Source of the DNA: Chryseobacterium sp. 7
GTDB lineage: Bacteria; Bacteroidota; Bacteroidia; Flavobacteriales; Weeksellaceae
NCBI RefSeq assembly: GCF_003663845.1
Contig: NZ_RCCA01000001.1
Span: 744,001-808,000 of the forward strand
Length of the DNA stretch: 64,000 nucleotides
Reading direction: 5' to 3'
Below are positions 17,462 to 28,153 of the stretch, piece by piece. The translations under genes and the position numbers were made by a program. The notes beneath the pieces are model-generated. The model was not told the origin of the DNA. It saw only the letters and a program-made list of their open reading frames with translations, and did not search any database. Position 1 is the stretch's first letter, and every line of letters begins with the position of its first letter.

Positions 17462-19909
17462 ATGAACTATACAGTACAACACATTGCAGAGATCACCAAT
17501 GCACAGATCATTGGAGACGGTAATTTATTGATTAAAAATATAGCTTATGACAGCAGAATTATTTATTCTACCAAGAATACAGCTTTTATTGCGATCAATA
17601 CTCATAAAAATTCCGGAGAAAAATTTATAGAATCTGCAATAGACAGAGGTATCAGTGTCATTATTTCTGAACATCATTATCCGGAGTTTGAAAATATAAC
17701 CTGGATCATTGTTGAAAATTCCGTAGAGTTTCTTCAAAAATTAGCCAAGTATCATTTTGAAAATTCACATTTGCAATCTATCGGCATTACCGGAAGTAAT
17801 GGTAAAACTATTTTAAAAGAATGGTTGTATCAATGTTTATGGAATGAATTCCCTACAGTAAAAAGTCCTAAAAGTTTTAATTCTCAGATCGGTCTTCCGC
17901 TCTCTCTTCTTCAGATTAACAGCTCATATCAGCTGGGAATTTTTGAAGTAGGAATTTCAAAACCTCATGAAATGGAAAAGCTTGAAAATATTTTCCATCC
18001 TCAGATCGGACTGCTTACCCACATAGGGACTGCTCATGCTGCCAACTTTTCTTCCGAAGAAGAGTTGATTGATGAAAAGATCAGGCTTTTTAAAAATTCT
18101 GGAGTGATCATTTATAATGGTGACCACTCTTTGGTTGATCAAAAAATTAAAAAATCCTATTCTGATAAAAAATTAATTTCTTACGGTTTTAAAAAAGAGA
18201 ACCAGGTTTTCATCAACAGCAATATTTCTAAAGATGAAAACATCATTGTTCAATATTTTGACGAAGAAATCAGTTTTCCGGTCTATCAAAGAGACGAAGC
18301 GACATTAACCAATGCTATGGCGCTTATCACAGTGCTTAAGGAACTGAATATCGAAAATAAAAAGATCGTTGAAAAAATCAACCTTTTAAAGGCCGTTGAA
18401 ATGAGGCTTGAAGCAATAGAAGGAATTAAAGGCAATATTGTCATCAACGATTCTTTTAATCTTGACCTCGATTCTTTGAAGACTGCCCTCCAATTTTTGA
18501 ACGAATACAACAAATCTAAAAAATCTCTGGTCTTAACAGATATTGTGGGAGTAAATTCCAACGCTAAAGAATTATATGAAGAAGTTTCTGAACTGGTGAA
18601 TGAGCAGCATTTTGATTCTGTATTTTTAATCGGTGATGAAATTTCAAAGTTCAGTGAATTATTTAAAGCTAAAACATATACTTTCATTGACACTAAAGAG
18701 TTAATTGAAAGTAAATATCTTACAGAAATAGAAAATCAGATAATTCTTCTGAAAGGAGCCAGAAAATTTGAGATCGAAAGGCTTAAAGATATTCTTGAAT
18801 TAAGAAAGCATGATACGGTACTGGAAGTAAATCTTAATGCAATACTTCATAATATCAATTATCATAAATCACTTCTGAAATCGGGAACCAAAATGATGGC
18901 TATGGTAAAAGCCAATGCCTACGGTCTGGGAAGTTATGAAGTATCTGAATTTCTACAGCACCACCATATAGATTACCTTGGAGTAGCTTATGTAGATGAA
19001 GGCGTAGAGCTTCGTAAAAAAGGAATTACAACACCTATTATTGTAATGAACCCTGAGCAGCACAGCTATCAGACTATTATAGAATACAACCTTGAGCCAG
19101 AAATTTACAGTTTCAGAGTTCTGGATTTATTTTATGAAGCCGTTCAGAGATCCGGATATGACAAGAAATATCCTATTCATATCAAGCTGGAAACCGGAAT
19201 GCACCGTCTTGGTTTCAAAGATTTTGAGCTGGATCAGTTAAGTGAAACTTTAAGCCAGAAAAATGTAAAAGTGCAAAGTATGTTCAGTCATTTATCCTCT
19301 TCGGATATGCCTGAAGAAAAAGAATTCACGTTGAAACAGCTGGAAGTATTCGAAAAAAATTCCAGTTACCTTATTGAAAAATTAGGCTATACTCCTATTC
19401 GCCATATTCTGAATTCGGCTGGAATAACAAGCTATAAAGAACATCAGTATGACATGGTGAGAATTGGTATCGGTATGCTTGGAGAATCTGCAGATCCTGA
19501 AATTCAGAAGCAATTAAGATCTGTTGTAAGTTTTAAAACCGTAATTTCACAGATATCAACCGTTGAAAATGGCGAATCTGTTGGTTACAGTAGAAGGTAT
19601 AAAGCAGATCACGCTACAAGAATTGCGACTATTCCCGTGGGATATGCAGACGGAATACCAAGGCTGATCGGAAATCAGGTTGGAAATGTAGGGATTAACA
19701 AGACATTGGCTCCAATTGTTGGAAATATCTGTATGGATATGATGATGATTAATGTAGACCATATTCCCAATGTAAAAGAAGGCGATACTGTAACTGTTTT
19801 CAATGCCCAGCCAAGCTTAAAAGAATTCGCAGGATACTGCAAAACGATAACCTATGAAGTATTAACCTCCATTTCGCCCCGGGTGAAACGGATTTATATA
19901 AAAGATTAA
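17462..19909 (+). CDS. murF-alr: Bifunctional UDP-N-acetylmuramoyl-tripeptide:D-Ala-D-Ala ligase / alanine racemase
   Basis: An 815-residue fusion. Residues about 1-450 are MurF (ATP loop GITGSNGKTILKEWL, NSQIGLPLSLL, VINDSFNLDLDSL), which adds D-Ala-D-Ala to the muropeptide precursor. Residues about 455-815 are alanine racemase: the PLP lysine is in MMAMVKANAYGLGSYEV, and the second catalytic residue region is VRIGIGMLG with the C-terminal GNICMDMMMIN. The fusion joins D-alanine supply with its use and is a known arrangement in Bacteroidetes. The next gene starts 2 bp downstream. Confidence 0.95.
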   Translation: MNYTVQHIAEITNAQIIGDGNLLIKNIAYDSRIIYSTKNTAFIAINTHKNSGEKFIESAIDRGISVIISEHHYPEFENITWIIVENSVEFLQKLAKYHFENSHLQSIGITGSNGKTILKEWLYQCLWNEFPTVKSPKSFNSQIGLPLSLLQINSSYQLGIFEVGISKPHEMEKLENIFHPQIGLLTHIGTAHAANFSSEEELIDEKIRLFKNSGVIIYNGDHSLVDQKIKKSYSDKKLISYGFKKENQVFINSNISKDENIIVQYFDEEISFPVYQRDEATLTNAMALITVLKELNIENKKIVEKINLLKAVEMRLEAIEGIKGNIVINDSFNLDLDSLKTALQFLNEYNKSKKSLVLTDIVGVNSNAKELYEEVSELVNEQHFDSVFLIGDEISKFSELFKAKTYTFIDTKELIESKYLTEIENQIILLKGARKFEIERLKDILELRKHDTVLEVNLNAILHNINYHKSLLKSGTKMMAMVKANAYGLGSYEVSEFLQHHHIDYLGVAYVDEGVELRKKGITTPIIVMNPEQHSYQTIIEYNLEPEIYSFRVLDLFYEAVQRSGYDKKYPIHIKLETGMHRLGFKDFELDQLSETLSQKNVKVQSMFSHLSSSDMPEEKEFTLKQLEVFEKNSSYLIEKLGYTPIRHILNSAGITSYKEHQYDMVRIGIGMLGESADPEIQKQLRSVVSFKTVISQISTVENGESVGYSRRYKADHATRIATIPVGYADGIPRLIGNQVGNVGINKTLAPIVGNICMDMMMINVDHIPNVKEGDTVTVFNAQPSLKEFAGYCKTITYEVLTSISPRVKRIYIKD

Positions 19910-19911
19910 TT

Positions 19912-22071
19912 ATGAGAAAACTCCTGATTCTGTTTTTCATATTCCCACTGTTATTGATCCATTCTCAGGTAAAAAAAGATTTGGTGATTCCGAAAAATCC
20001 AAAGATAGGTCTGTCACTTGCCGGTGGCGGAGCCAAAGGTTTTTCACATGTCGGAGTTCTTAAAGTATTAGATTCATTGGGAGTGAAAGTGGACTATATC
20101 TCCGGAACAAGTATGGGAGCTATTGTAGGCGGATTGTATGCTGCAGGCTATTCTGGAAAAGAAATTGAAAAAATAGTCATGGATACGGATTTCTATTCTT
20201 TAATTATGGATCCAAAGTCAAGACAGGAAGCCAGCTTCTTCAATAAATCCGTAGACAAATACCTTTTATCTATACCGCTTAAAAACGGAAAAATCACACT
20301 TCCCTCCTCTATCAGTACCGGACAGAGAAATGTTTATCTTCTGAAAGAACTTTTCAAAAACGTTTCCAATATTGAGGACTTTTCCAAAATGCCCATTCCT
20401 TTTCTTTGTGTTGCTACCAATCTTGAAAGCGGAAATATGCAGATTTTTGAAAAAGGAGATCTGGTACAGTCTATCATGGCCAGTTCCGCATTTCCTTCTT
20501 TAATGGATCCTGTAAAGATTGGCGACAGTATTTATATTGACGGAGCCATGACAGTAAACTATCCATCAAAGCCTTTAAAAGACAAAGGAATTGATATCGT
20601 TATTGGGGTGGATCTGAATCAGGATCTATCAAAAAGAGAGGATTTAAACAATATTATATCCATTCTGAATCAGGTGATTGATTTTGGAATAAAAAAAGAT
20701 ACCAGAAAACAATATAAATACACAGACATCAATATAAAACCTAATCTTAAAGGAATGTCTGCTACAAGCTACGATGATAAAAAGAAAATTCTTGATAGCG
20801 GTTATGTAGAAGGGTTAAAATATACCCAGATACTAGACCAACTTCCCAAGCGGCCATTTGACCGCCTAAGACAGCGTATAAATCCTATTTATTCCAATGT
20901 ATATAAAATAGACAGTATTTCTATTGAAGGAAGTAAAATCTACGGAAAAAATTATACCCTGGGGAAAATGGGATTGCGTCTACCCTCTTTACAAACCTAT
21001 GGAAGCATCAATAAAATGATTGATAAATTGGTTGCAACCAACAACTACAAATTTATTAATTATGATATCGTTCAGGAGAATGATGCTAATTATTTAAAGC
21101 TTTATGTAACGGAAGATGACACCCGTCATTTCTTAAAATTTGGTTTGCATTATGATGAAGTTTTCAAAACAGGGCTTCTTCTGAATTACTCTGCAAAAAG
21201 GCTTTTATTTAAAAATTCAAACCTATCCCTTGATGTGGTGGTAGGTGACCGTTTAAGATATTATCTGAACTATTTTATAGATAACGGATATATCCCCGGA
21301 TTTGGCCTTTATTCATCAGGTATGAGCTTCGATATTAAAAACGTAGATAACTATACTGTAGACCGCTGGGAATGGCTCAGAAATGAAGCCTATATACAGT
21401 CTGTATGGAAAGATAAATTTGCCATTGGTGGTGGAATAAGCCACGATTATTTCAAAGCAGAAAGCCCCAACGGCGAAAACCAGCGTTACAGCCGTTTTTT
21501 AAACCCTTATATCTTCATTAAAACCGATACTCAGGATGATAAGGAGTTTCCAACAAAAGGGGTTTATTTTGCAGCAGAAGGAAAGGTTATCGACCTTTTA
21601 AAATCACAAGTAGACAAAAGAATTATTCAGATTAAAGCAGATCTTAGGCTTAATATTCCTTTGGGCAAACAGTTCAGCTACCGGCTGAATTTATTTGGAG
21701 GGGTTACCCTTGGAGAAAACCTTCCTGACTATTATCAATACAGATTAGGAGGAATCTTCGAGCAGAATCTGATTAATTTCAAAAGCTTCGGAGGATTTTA
21801 TTTCGCCCAGCTTTATACCAATAACGTGATATTGGCATCCAATGATATCCAGTTTAAATTTAACAAAAACTATTTCATCAGTGGAAACTTCAGCTTTGCT
21901 AACCTATCAAACGATATCAAGTTTGAAGATGCAGTTAAAGTAAACTATAGCTCACTGGGAATAACGGCAGGTTACAAATCTCCTTTCGGGCAGATAAAAG
22001 TAAACTTCAGCCACTCACTTAAAAATAACCAAAAAGGTATATTCAGTGTTATTTTAGGACACTGGTTTTAA
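19912..22071 (+). CDS. Patatin-like phospholipase with C-terminal outer-membrane beta-barrel
   Basis: A 719-residue protein with a signal peptide. The patatin domain (about 30-300) has the oxyanion GGGAKG, the nucleophile GTSMG and the DGA dyad Asp (IYIDGAM). After it come a POTRA-like segment (about 320-400) and a beta-barrel ending in HWF, an aromatic C-terminus as expected for BamA-assembled barrels. This is the type Vd (PlpD-like) architecture, so the lipase is probably displayed at or released from the surface. It follows murF-alr by 2 bp and precedes ybeY by 5 bp, in one operon. Confidence 0.88.
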   Translation: MRKLLILFFIFPLLLIHSQVKKDLVIPKNPKIGLSLAGGGAKGFSHVGVLKVLDSLGVKVDYISGTSMGAIVGGLYAAGYSGKEIEKIVMDTDFYSLIMDPKSRQEASFFNKSVDKYLLSIPLKNGKITLPSSISTGQRNVYLLKELFKNVSNIEDFSKMPIPFLCVATNLESGNMQIFEKGDLVQSIMASSAFPSLMDPVKIGDSIYIDGAMTVNYPSKPLKDKGIDIVIGVDLNQDLSKREDLNNIISILNQVIDFGIKKDTRKQYKYTDINIKPNLKGMSATSYDDKKKILDSGYVEGLKYTQILDQLPKRPFDRLRQRINPIYSNVYKIDSISIEGSKIYGKNYTLGKMGLRLPSLQTYGSINKMIDKLVATNNYKFINYDIVQENDANYLKLYVTEDDTRHFLKFGLHYDEVFKTGLLLNYSAKRLLFKNSNLSLDVVVGDRLRYYLNYFIDNGYIPGFGLYSSGMSFDIKNVDNYTVDRWEWLRNEAYIQSVWKDKFAIGGGISHDYFKAESPNGENQRYSRFLNPYIFIKTDTQDDKEFPTKGVYFAAEGKVIDLLKSQVDKRIIQIKADLRLNIPLGKQFSYRLNLFGGVTLGENLPDYYQYRLGGIFEQNLINFKSFGGFYFAQLYTNNVILASNDIQFKFNKNYFISGNFSFANLSNDIKFEDAVKVNYSSLGITAGYKSPFGQIKVNFSHSLKNNQKGIFSVILGHWF

Positions 22072-22076
22072 AAAAA

Positions 22077-22496
22077 ATGATACAGTTCTTTTACGAAAAC
22101 TTACCAGAGTCGGTAAGCACAGATTACAAAAAATGGCTGGAAGATCTTATTCTTTCGGAAGGAAAAAAACTAGGAGAAATCAATTACATTTTCTGTGATG
22201 ATGAATATCTTCTTAAGATCAATCAGGATTATTTGCAGCATGACTATTATACAGATATTATCACTTTTGATTATGTAAAAGGCAAGACAATAAGCGCTGA
22301 GATTTTCGTATCTTTGCAGCGCATTTCTGATAACGCTTCTACCCTTTCCCGAGATTATGAAGAAGAATTAAGAAGAGTTTTAGCCCATGGTATTTTGCAC
22401 CTTGCAGGCTATAAAGACAAGACGGAAGAGGAAGAAAAAGAGATGCGGAGAATGGAAGATCTGTACTTAGACAAATACAGGGATTTAGAGATTTAA
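22077..22496 (+). CDS. ybeY: rRNA maturation RNase YbeY
   Basis: A 139-residue metalloprotein of the UPF0054 family, involved in 16S rRNA 3'-end maturation and ribosome quality control. The signature appears as HGILHLAGYKDKTEEEEKEM. The first two His of HGxLHLxGYDH are present, but the third metal-binding His position is Asp. TDIITFDY is the upstream conserved segment. It is the last gene of the murF-alr operon and is followed by a parS site and mnmG. Confidence 0.92.
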   Translation: MIQFFYENLPESVSTDYKKWLEDLILSEGKKLGEINYIFCDDEYLLKINQDYLQHDYYTDIITFDYVKGKTISAEIFVSLQRISDNASTLSRDYEEELRRVLAHGILHLAGYKDKTEEEEKEMRRMEDLYLDKYRDLEI

Positions 22497-22580
22497 AATT
22501 GAACAATCACTTAAAGTCCCATACCTAAAGTACTCTGTTCTAGTAACAATATAAGTTTATCTAGAGTGCATTCTTCAAAA

Positions 22581-22598
22581 ATGTTTCACGTGAAACAT
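22581..22598. other. parS: parS site 1 (ParB-binding palindrome)
   Basis: Perfect 16-bp TGTTTCACGTGAAACA at 22582-22597, identical to the canonical bacterial parS, extended to an 18-bp palindrome by flanking A/T. It lies in the ybeY-mnmG gap. Confidence 0.92.
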
Positions 22599-22642
22599 TG
22601 GTTAAAAAGATAAGGTTTAAAGCTTAAAACAAGCGAGATAAA

Positions 22643-24505
22643 ATGATTTCAGAAATATATGATGTAATAGTAGTAGGTGCCGGACACGCTGGTTGTGAAG
22701 CTGCCGCTGCAGCAGCCAACCTCGGTTCAAAAACACTACTTGTTACAATGAATATGCAGACCATCGGACAGATGAGTTGCAACCCGGCAATGGGCGGAAT
22801 CGCAAAAGGACAGATTGTAAGAGAGATTGATGCAATGGGAGGATATTCCGGAATTGTGGCAGATAAATCCGCTATTCAATTCAAGATGCTGAATCTTTCA
22901 AAAGGTCCTGCGATGTGGTCTCCGAGAACCCAAAATGACAGAATGCTTTTTGCCGAAGAATGGCGCTTAGCATTAGAGAATACTCCCAATCTTGATTTCT
23001 TTCAGGATATGGTGAAACAACTGATTATTGAAAATAATAAAGTAACCGGAGTGGTTACTTCTTTAGGAATTGAGATTAAAGCAAAATCTGTAGTTCTTAC
23101 TAATGGTACATTTCTTAACGGATTAATTCACGTTGGAGACAAACAATTAGGAGGAGGAAGAATGGGCGAACCAAGAGCTTTTGGAATTACAGAACAATTG
23201 GTCACTTTAGGTTTCGAAGCAGGAAGGATGAAGACCGGTACTCCACCGAGAGTAGACGGAAGAAGTTTGGATTATTCAAAAATGGAAGAACAGAAAGGAG
23301 ATGAAAATCCACAAAAGTTCAGCTATCTTGATACCCCAAAATTGACAAAACAATTAAGCTGTCATATTGTTTACACCAACGAAACAGTACATGATATCTT
23401 AAGAGAAGGTTTTGACAGAAGTCCAATGTTCAATGGAACGATTCAAAGTTTAGGACCTAGATACTGCCCTAGTATTGAAGATAAAATCAATCGTTTTGCA
23501 GAAAGAAACAGACACCAGCTTTTCGTAGAACCGGAAGGATGGAAAACTGTTGAGATCTATGTAAACGGATTCAGCTCTTCTCTTCCCGAGGACGTACAGA
23601 TCAAAGCAATGAAACATATTCCAGGATTTGAAAACGTAAAAGTTTTCCGTCCAGGCTACGCTATTGAATATGATTACTTCCCTCCCACTCAATTGAAGCA
23701 TACTTTAGAAACGAAATTAGTAGACAATTTATACTTTGCAGGACAAATTAACGGGACAACAGGATATGAAGAAGCTGCAGGACAAGGATTAATTGCCGGT
23801 ATCAATGCACACAATAAAGTTCACGAAAAAGGAGATTTTATCCTAAACAGAGATGAAGCTTATATCGGAGTATTGATTGATGATTTAATTACTAAAGGAA
23901 CAGAAGAACCTTACAGAATGTTTACTTCACGTGCCGAATACAGACTTCTTTTGAGACAGGATAACGCAGATATCAGACTTACTGAAAAAGCATTCCAGCT
24001 AGGCTTGGCAAAAGAAGATAGGTTAAGAAGAGTTGAAACCAAAATATCTGAAAGCCAAGCACTTGAAGAGTTTCTTCGCGAAACTTCTTTAAAACCAGGA
24101 ATAATCAATCCTATTCTTGAATCTATTGAGAGCAATCCTGTAGATCAGGCATACAGAGCAGCTCAGTTTCTTACCAGACCTAATATAACATTAGAAAAGC
24201 TGGATGAAATTGATTCTATTAAAGAAGTTTCTTCTCAATACAGTGACGAAGTAAGAGAACAGGCAGAGATCAATATAAAGTATAAAGGTTATATTGAGAA
24301 AGAAAAAGAAAACGTAGCGAAGCTGAACCGTCTGGAAAACATTAAAATTCCGGAAGACTTTGATTATACGAAGCTAAACAGCCTTTCTGCAGAAGCAAAA
24401 CAGAAGATGTCTAACGTACGTCCGAAGACCATTGCGCAGGCAGGAAGAATAAGTGGGGTTTCTCCAGCTGATATTAATGTTTTACTGGTCTATTTAGGAC
24501 GTTAA
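22643..24505 (+). CDS. mnmG: tRNA uridine-5-carboxymethylaminomethyl(34) synthesis enzyme MnmG
   Basis: A 620-residue FAD protein that works with MnmE to modify U34 in the wobble position of several tRNAs. FAD-binding [19 protein letters not shown], the family signatures [19 protein letters not shown] and [39 protein letters not shown], and the C-terminal helical domain ending near [15 protein letters not shown] are all present. Length is typical. The gene is bracketed by two parS sites, consistent with the frequent location of mnmG (gidA) near the replication origin. Confidence 0.97.
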   Translation: MISEIYDVIVVGAGHAGCEAAAAAANLGSKTLLVTMNMQTIGQMSCNPAMGGIAKGQIVREIDAMGGYSGIVADKSAIQFKMLNLSKGPAMWSPRTQNDRMLFAEEWRLALENTPNLDFFQDMVKQLIIENNKVTGVVTSLGIEIKAKSVVLTNGTFLNGLIHVGDKQLGGGRMGEPRAFGITEQLVTLGFEAGRMKTGTPPRVDGRSLDYSKMEEQKGDENPQKFSYLDTPKLTKQLSCHIVYTNETVHDILREGFDRSPMFNGTIQSLGPRYCPSIEDKINRFAERNRHQLFVEPEGWKTVEIYVNGFSSSLPEDVQIKAMKHIPGFENVKVFRPGYAIEYDYFPPTQLKHTLETKLVDNLYFAGQINGTTGYEEAAGQGLIAGINAHNKVHEKGDFILNRDEAYIGVLIDDLITKGTEEPYRMFTSRAEYRLLLRQDNADIRLTEKAFQLGLAKEDRLRRVETKISESQALEEFLRETSLKPGIINPILESIESNPVDQAYRAAQFLTRPNITLEKLDEIDSIKEVSSQYSDEVREQAEINIKYKGYIEKEKENVAKLNRLENIKIPEDFDYTKLNSLSAEAKQKMSNVRPKTIAQAGRISGVSPADINVLLVYLGR

Positions 24506-24512
24506 AAAAGAA

Positions 24513-24530
24513 ATGTTTCACGTGAAACAT
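24513..24530. other. parS: parS site 2 (ParB-binding palindrome)
   Basis: A second perfect TGTTTCACGTGAAACA (24514-24529), 8 bp after the mnmG stop and 1932 bp from site 1; again extended to 18 bp by A/T. Confidence 0.92.
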
Positions 24531-24624
24531 TAAAAATAATAAAGCAAAAATTAAGGTATTTATGAGGCTCTATCAACCTCTGAATATCTTAATTTTTTTA
24601 CAAGATAAAAAGATAACGATTTCA

Positions 24625-25446
24625 ATGAAAATAAAAGATCATTTTCTTTCACAGGAAATATTTGAGATTAAAGAAACACATACAAAAGGAGTCTTTAAGA
24701 CCTCCCCTATCCCAACCAATATTTCCAGATATTATGAAAGTGAAGATTACATTTCTCATCATCAGGATTCCGGAAGTCTGAAAGAAAAACTATATAAATT
24801 TCTTCAGTCTTTTAATCTACAGTACAAAAAAAATATACTCGTAGACAGAATAAAAAAAGGATCAAAAGTTCTTGATTACGGATGTGGTGCCGGAGAGTTT
24901 GTAAAATATATAGAAAATGATTTTGAAACATTCGGTTTTGAACCAGATTCAGATGCAAGAAAAGCAGCACAGAGTAAAATAACGAAAGCTTCTATTCTAG
25001 ATAATATCAATAAAATTGAAGAAAACAGTTTAGACGCTATTACCCTATGGCATGTTTTTGAACACATCGAAAACCAGGATGAGATGCTTAATATTTTTCA
25101 CGGGAAATTAAAAGAAAAAGGAATTCTTGTAATCGCAGTTCCCAATCCTACTTCTTATGATGCAAAACATTATAAAGAATATTGGGCAGCTTATGATGTA
25201 CCAAGACACATCTATCATTTCTCTAAAAATGGAATGGAAAATCTAATTTCTAAAAATCCAGATTGGAAAATGAGAAAGATCAAGCCTTTGGTTCTTGACT
25301 CATATTATATATCCATGTTAAGCGAAAAATACAAAAAATCACCACTATTTTGGGCAAAAGCAGTGATCCACGGAACAATTTCTAACATAAAGGCATTATT
25401 TTCCAACGAATTTTCAAGTTTGATATACATTATCGAAAAAAGATAA
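24625..25446 (+). CDS. Class I SAM-dependent methyltransferase
   Basis: A 273-residue protein counting from the ATG at 24625. An in-frame ATG at 24562 would add 21 residues that look non-homologous. Motif I is VLDYGCGAGEFVKYI, with the acidic end of strand 2 at GFEPDSDA and motif post-I at DAITLWHVFEHI. The AVPNPTSYDAKHYKEYWAAYDVPRH segment is typical of the Methyltransf_23 group, often acting on sugars or small molecules. The substrate is unknown. It lies just after parS site 2 and ends in a strong terminator. Confidence 0.85.
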   Translation: MKIKDHFLSQEIFEIKETHTKGVFKTSPIPTNISRYYESEDYISHHQDSGSLKEKLYKFLQSFNLQYKKNILVDRIKKGSKVLDYGCGAGEFVKYIENDFETFGFEPDSDARKAAQSKITKASILDNINKIEENSLDAITLWHVFEHIENQDEMLNIFHGKLKEKGILVIAVPNPTSYDAKHYKEYWAAYDVPRHIYHFSKNGMENLISKNPDWKMRKIKPLVLDSYYISMLSEKYKKSPLFWAKAVIHGTISNIKALFSNEFSSLIYIIEKR

Positions 25447-25451
25447 AAAGT

Positions 25452-25494
25452 CGATTTTTAAGCCATTTCTGAAGGTCAATTTTCAACGTTTTTA
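25452..25494. repeat. Diverged direct repeat, copy 1
   Basis: About 44 bp containing GATTTTTAAGCCATTT, aligned without gaps to copy 2 at 25852-25894 with about seven mismatches. The copies start exactly 400 bp apart. Confidence 0.6.
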
Positions 25495-25509
25495 GCTTAA
25501 AAAATAAAA

Positions 25510-25540
25510 ACTCAGGATTTTTTCCTGAGTTTTCTTTTTT
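25510..25540 (+). terminator. Terminator after the methyltransferase
   Basis: Stem ACTCAGGA with TCCTGAGT, 5-nt T loop, followed by TTTCTTTTTTTT. Confidence 0.88.
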
Positions 25541-25851
25541 TTATCAAACCTAATTTTTATATCTTATAAAATATTAATAAAATCTGGAGAAAATATTTAA
25601 ACCAAAATATTCACTTTCATAAATTTAAGAAACATCTTCCTTACTCCATTTTACAAACTGAACAAATTAACTATTTCAAAACTTCTCTCAAAGTTCTACT
25701 CAAACTTAAAAAAATCAATTTTTATATTTGCTTCTATCAGTATAGATAAAAAAACGCTAAAATTGATTTCAGAAAGCAAATTCTGTCAGAAACAGACATA
25801 ATTTCAATTCAAAATAAACCAGGATATAAATCTTGAAAAAATTCAGAAATT

Positions 25852-25894
25852 TGATTTTTAAGCCATTTATGAAGATCGATTTTCACCACTTTTA
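25852..25894. repeat. Diverged direct repeat, copy 2
   Basis: Second copy with GATTTTTAAGCCATTT followed by the same GAAG/TC/TTTCA pattern as copy 1. No terminal inverted repeats or ORF lie between the copies. Confidence 0.6.
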
Positions 25895-26910
25895 TAGAAA
25901 AAAGATTAGTCAATCAGGAACGATGTATCTCTTCAAATCAAAAAATTTAAATTATCAGTTTATTTGAAAATAACTTCACCGAAATTAAGTGAATGGAAAA
26001 AATTAAGACTCCCCTACTCCATCTTCTCATTCTTATAAAAAATTGAATTGGCCTTAAATTATAATTTTCAAAATAATTCTATCAAATTTTAAAATATAAA
26101 AGAATTGGCAGCAAATGAAAATTTGTGGAGTAAAAAAATTCGAATGTTGATCTAAAAAAATAATACACAATTTAAAAACTAAAATTGGGGAACTTAAAAA
26201 AGTCAAAATAATTTTAAGCATCTAATCAATTCTAAAGTTTAAACGGAAAATATATAAAAAAGAAAATTTATCTTAAAAAATATATAACTTATTCATTCTA
26301 TGATATTTAATGAGTAAAATTAAAACAAAATAACAAATAAAAAAATAGCTTAATTATTGATATACAATAAATTACAATGTCTTCACATATATATGAAATA
26401 AAATAAATATTTCAGACCCAATTTTAAACAAGAAAAATAGTAACCAAATCTCTCCTGCAAAAAGATAAAATTTAGAAAAACAAAATACAAAACTTTGGAC
26501 TAAAGATTATAGCTAAAAAAATATTGAAAATCTGGTAATGGATAAAAATTAAGATCAGAGAAAAACACCTTAATTTATATAGAATATTTTGTCTGAGTCA
26601 CTCCAAATAAAAACAGATATTTTCCATAAAACATACCCAAAAATTATCTGGAAAGAGATCATGGGAACTTACGACAATTTCAAAATTTAACTGCTAAAAA
26701 TAGAGTCAGTTTTATTAAGAATTCATGATAAAAAGCGAAAATAAAATCTAAAATAATATAGAAGTTTAGAGGAAGATTGTAAGATAAGATCCATTAGAAA
26801 ACCTAAGTAACTGAAAGAGAATTCACCTCAAAAATACATAACTATAAGTTATATCTAAAATTATTTGAAGATGCTCATCAATACAGGATTTTCTTACAAT
26901 TCCAAAAAGA

Positions 26911-26945
26911 AAAAAAGCCTGCTAATAATATTAGCAGGCTTTAAA
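26911..26945 (-). terminator. Terminator after pgk
   Basis: 13-bp stem AAAGCCTGCTAAT (26914-26926) with ATTAGCAGGCTTT (26930-26942), short AAT loop, just past the pgk stop on the reverse strand. Confidence 0.9.
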
Positions 26946-26962
26946 ATATTAATTTTTATCTC

Positions 26963-28153
26963 TTAATTGTTGATAGCAGCTACACCTGGTAACTCAAGTC
27001 CTTCAAGACTTTCAAGCATTGCTCCACCACCGGTAGACACATAACTTACCTGATCAGCATATCCGAATTGTTTAACGAAAGCAACACTGTCTCCTCCTCC
27101 TACTAAAGAGAAAGCTCCTAATCTTGTTGCTTCAGCAATACTCTCACCTAAGGCAACGGTTCCTCCTGCAAAATTTGACATTTCAAAAACCCCAATAGGG
27201 CCATTCCAAAGAATTGTTCTTGAATTCAATAATACATCATTGAACTGGTCTCTTGATTTATTTCCAGCATCAAGTCCCATCCATCCTTCAGGGATTGCAT
27301 AGATATCAACTTCTTTTCTCTCTCCGTCATTACTAAAGCTTTCAGCGATGATAGTATCAGAAGGAAGATATACTTTTACTTTATGTTCTTTTGCTTTTCC
27401 TAAAATCTCAAGAGCCAAAGGAATTTTATCTTCTTCTACCAAAGAATTACCAATTTTCCCTCCAAGAGCCTTAATAAAGGTAAATGCCATACCTCCTCCA
27501 ATGATCAAATTATCCACTGCAGGAAGAATATTTTCTATAATGGTAATTTTAGTTGAAACTTTAGAGCCTCCCAAAATAGCTGTAACAGGCTTTTCTCCAC
27601 TTTTTAATACTTTATCGATGGCCTGAAGTTCTTTAGCCATTAGTAAACCGAAATATTTAGTTGATGGAAAATATTGTGCGATGACAGCTGTAGAAGCGTG
27701 AGCTCTGTGTGCTGTTCCGAATGCATCATTTACATACGCATCACCTAGCTTAGAAAGTTTCTCAGCAAAAGCAGCATCTCCTTTTTCCTCTTCATTATGA
27801 AAACGAACATTCTCCAATAATAAAACCTCTCCCGGCTTCAGATCTGCAGCAGCTTGCTCTGCTTTCTCACCAATACACTCATCCACAAACTTCACTTCCT
27901 TACCTAAAACAGAAGAAACTTCGCCAACAATATGTTTAAGAGAAAATTCATCTTTCACTTCCCCCTTAGGTCTTCCAAGGTGTGTGATTAAGATGACAGA
28001 ACCACCATCACTAAGGATTTTCTCCACTGTAGGTTTCACAGCAACAATTCTTGTATTGTCTGTCACCTTCAGCTGATCATCCTGAGGAACATTGAAGTCC
28101 ACTCTTACCAGAGCTTTCTTATCTTTAAAATTGAAATCATTGATTGTTTTCAT
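26963..28153 (-). CDS. pgk: Phosphoglycerate kinase
   Basis: A 396-residue glycolytic enzyme that transfers phosphate from 1,3-bisphosphoglycerate to ADP. It shows VRVDFNVP at the N-terminus, THLGRPKG, the LLENVRFH and AHRAHAST substrate-binding segments, [10 protein letters not shown], and the nucleotide-binding [15 protein letters not shown] near the C-terminus. Length is normal. A reverse-strand -7 element TACATTTG (28266-28273) lies upstream with a possible TTG at 16-bp spacing. It transcribes away from the candidate origin. Confidence 0.97.
   Translation of the reverse strand: MKTINDFNFKDKKALVRVDFNVPQDDQLKVTDNTRIVAVKPTVEKILSDGGSVILITHLGRPKGEVKDEFSLKHIVGEVSSVLGKEVKFVDECIGEKAEQAAADLKPGEVLLLENVRFHNEEEKGDAAFAEKLSKLGDAYVNDAFGTAHRAHASTAVIAQYFPSTKYFGLLMAKELQAIDKVLKSGEKPVTAILGGSKVSTKITIIENILPAVDNLIIGGGMAFTFIKALGGKIGNSLVEEDKIPLALEILGKAKEHKVKVYLPSDTIIAESFSNDGERKEVDIYAIPEGWMGLDAGNKSRDQFNDVLLNSRTILWNGPIGVFEMSNFAGGTVALGESIAEATRLGAFSLVGGGDSVAFVKQFGYADQVSYVSTGGGAMLESLEGLELPGVAAINN

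Larger units (their letters stand above)
25447..26962. other. 1.5-kb AT-rich gene desert
   Basis: No reading frame with protein-like composition on either strand. GC is very low: two 60-base stretches I counted (26161-26220 and 26281-26340) gave 20% and 13% GC. It contains a diverged direct repeat exactly 400 bp apart and a terminator at each end. No DnaA-box cluster and no tRNA are seen. It lies between parS site 2 and pgk, in the putative origin region. Confidence 0.6.
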
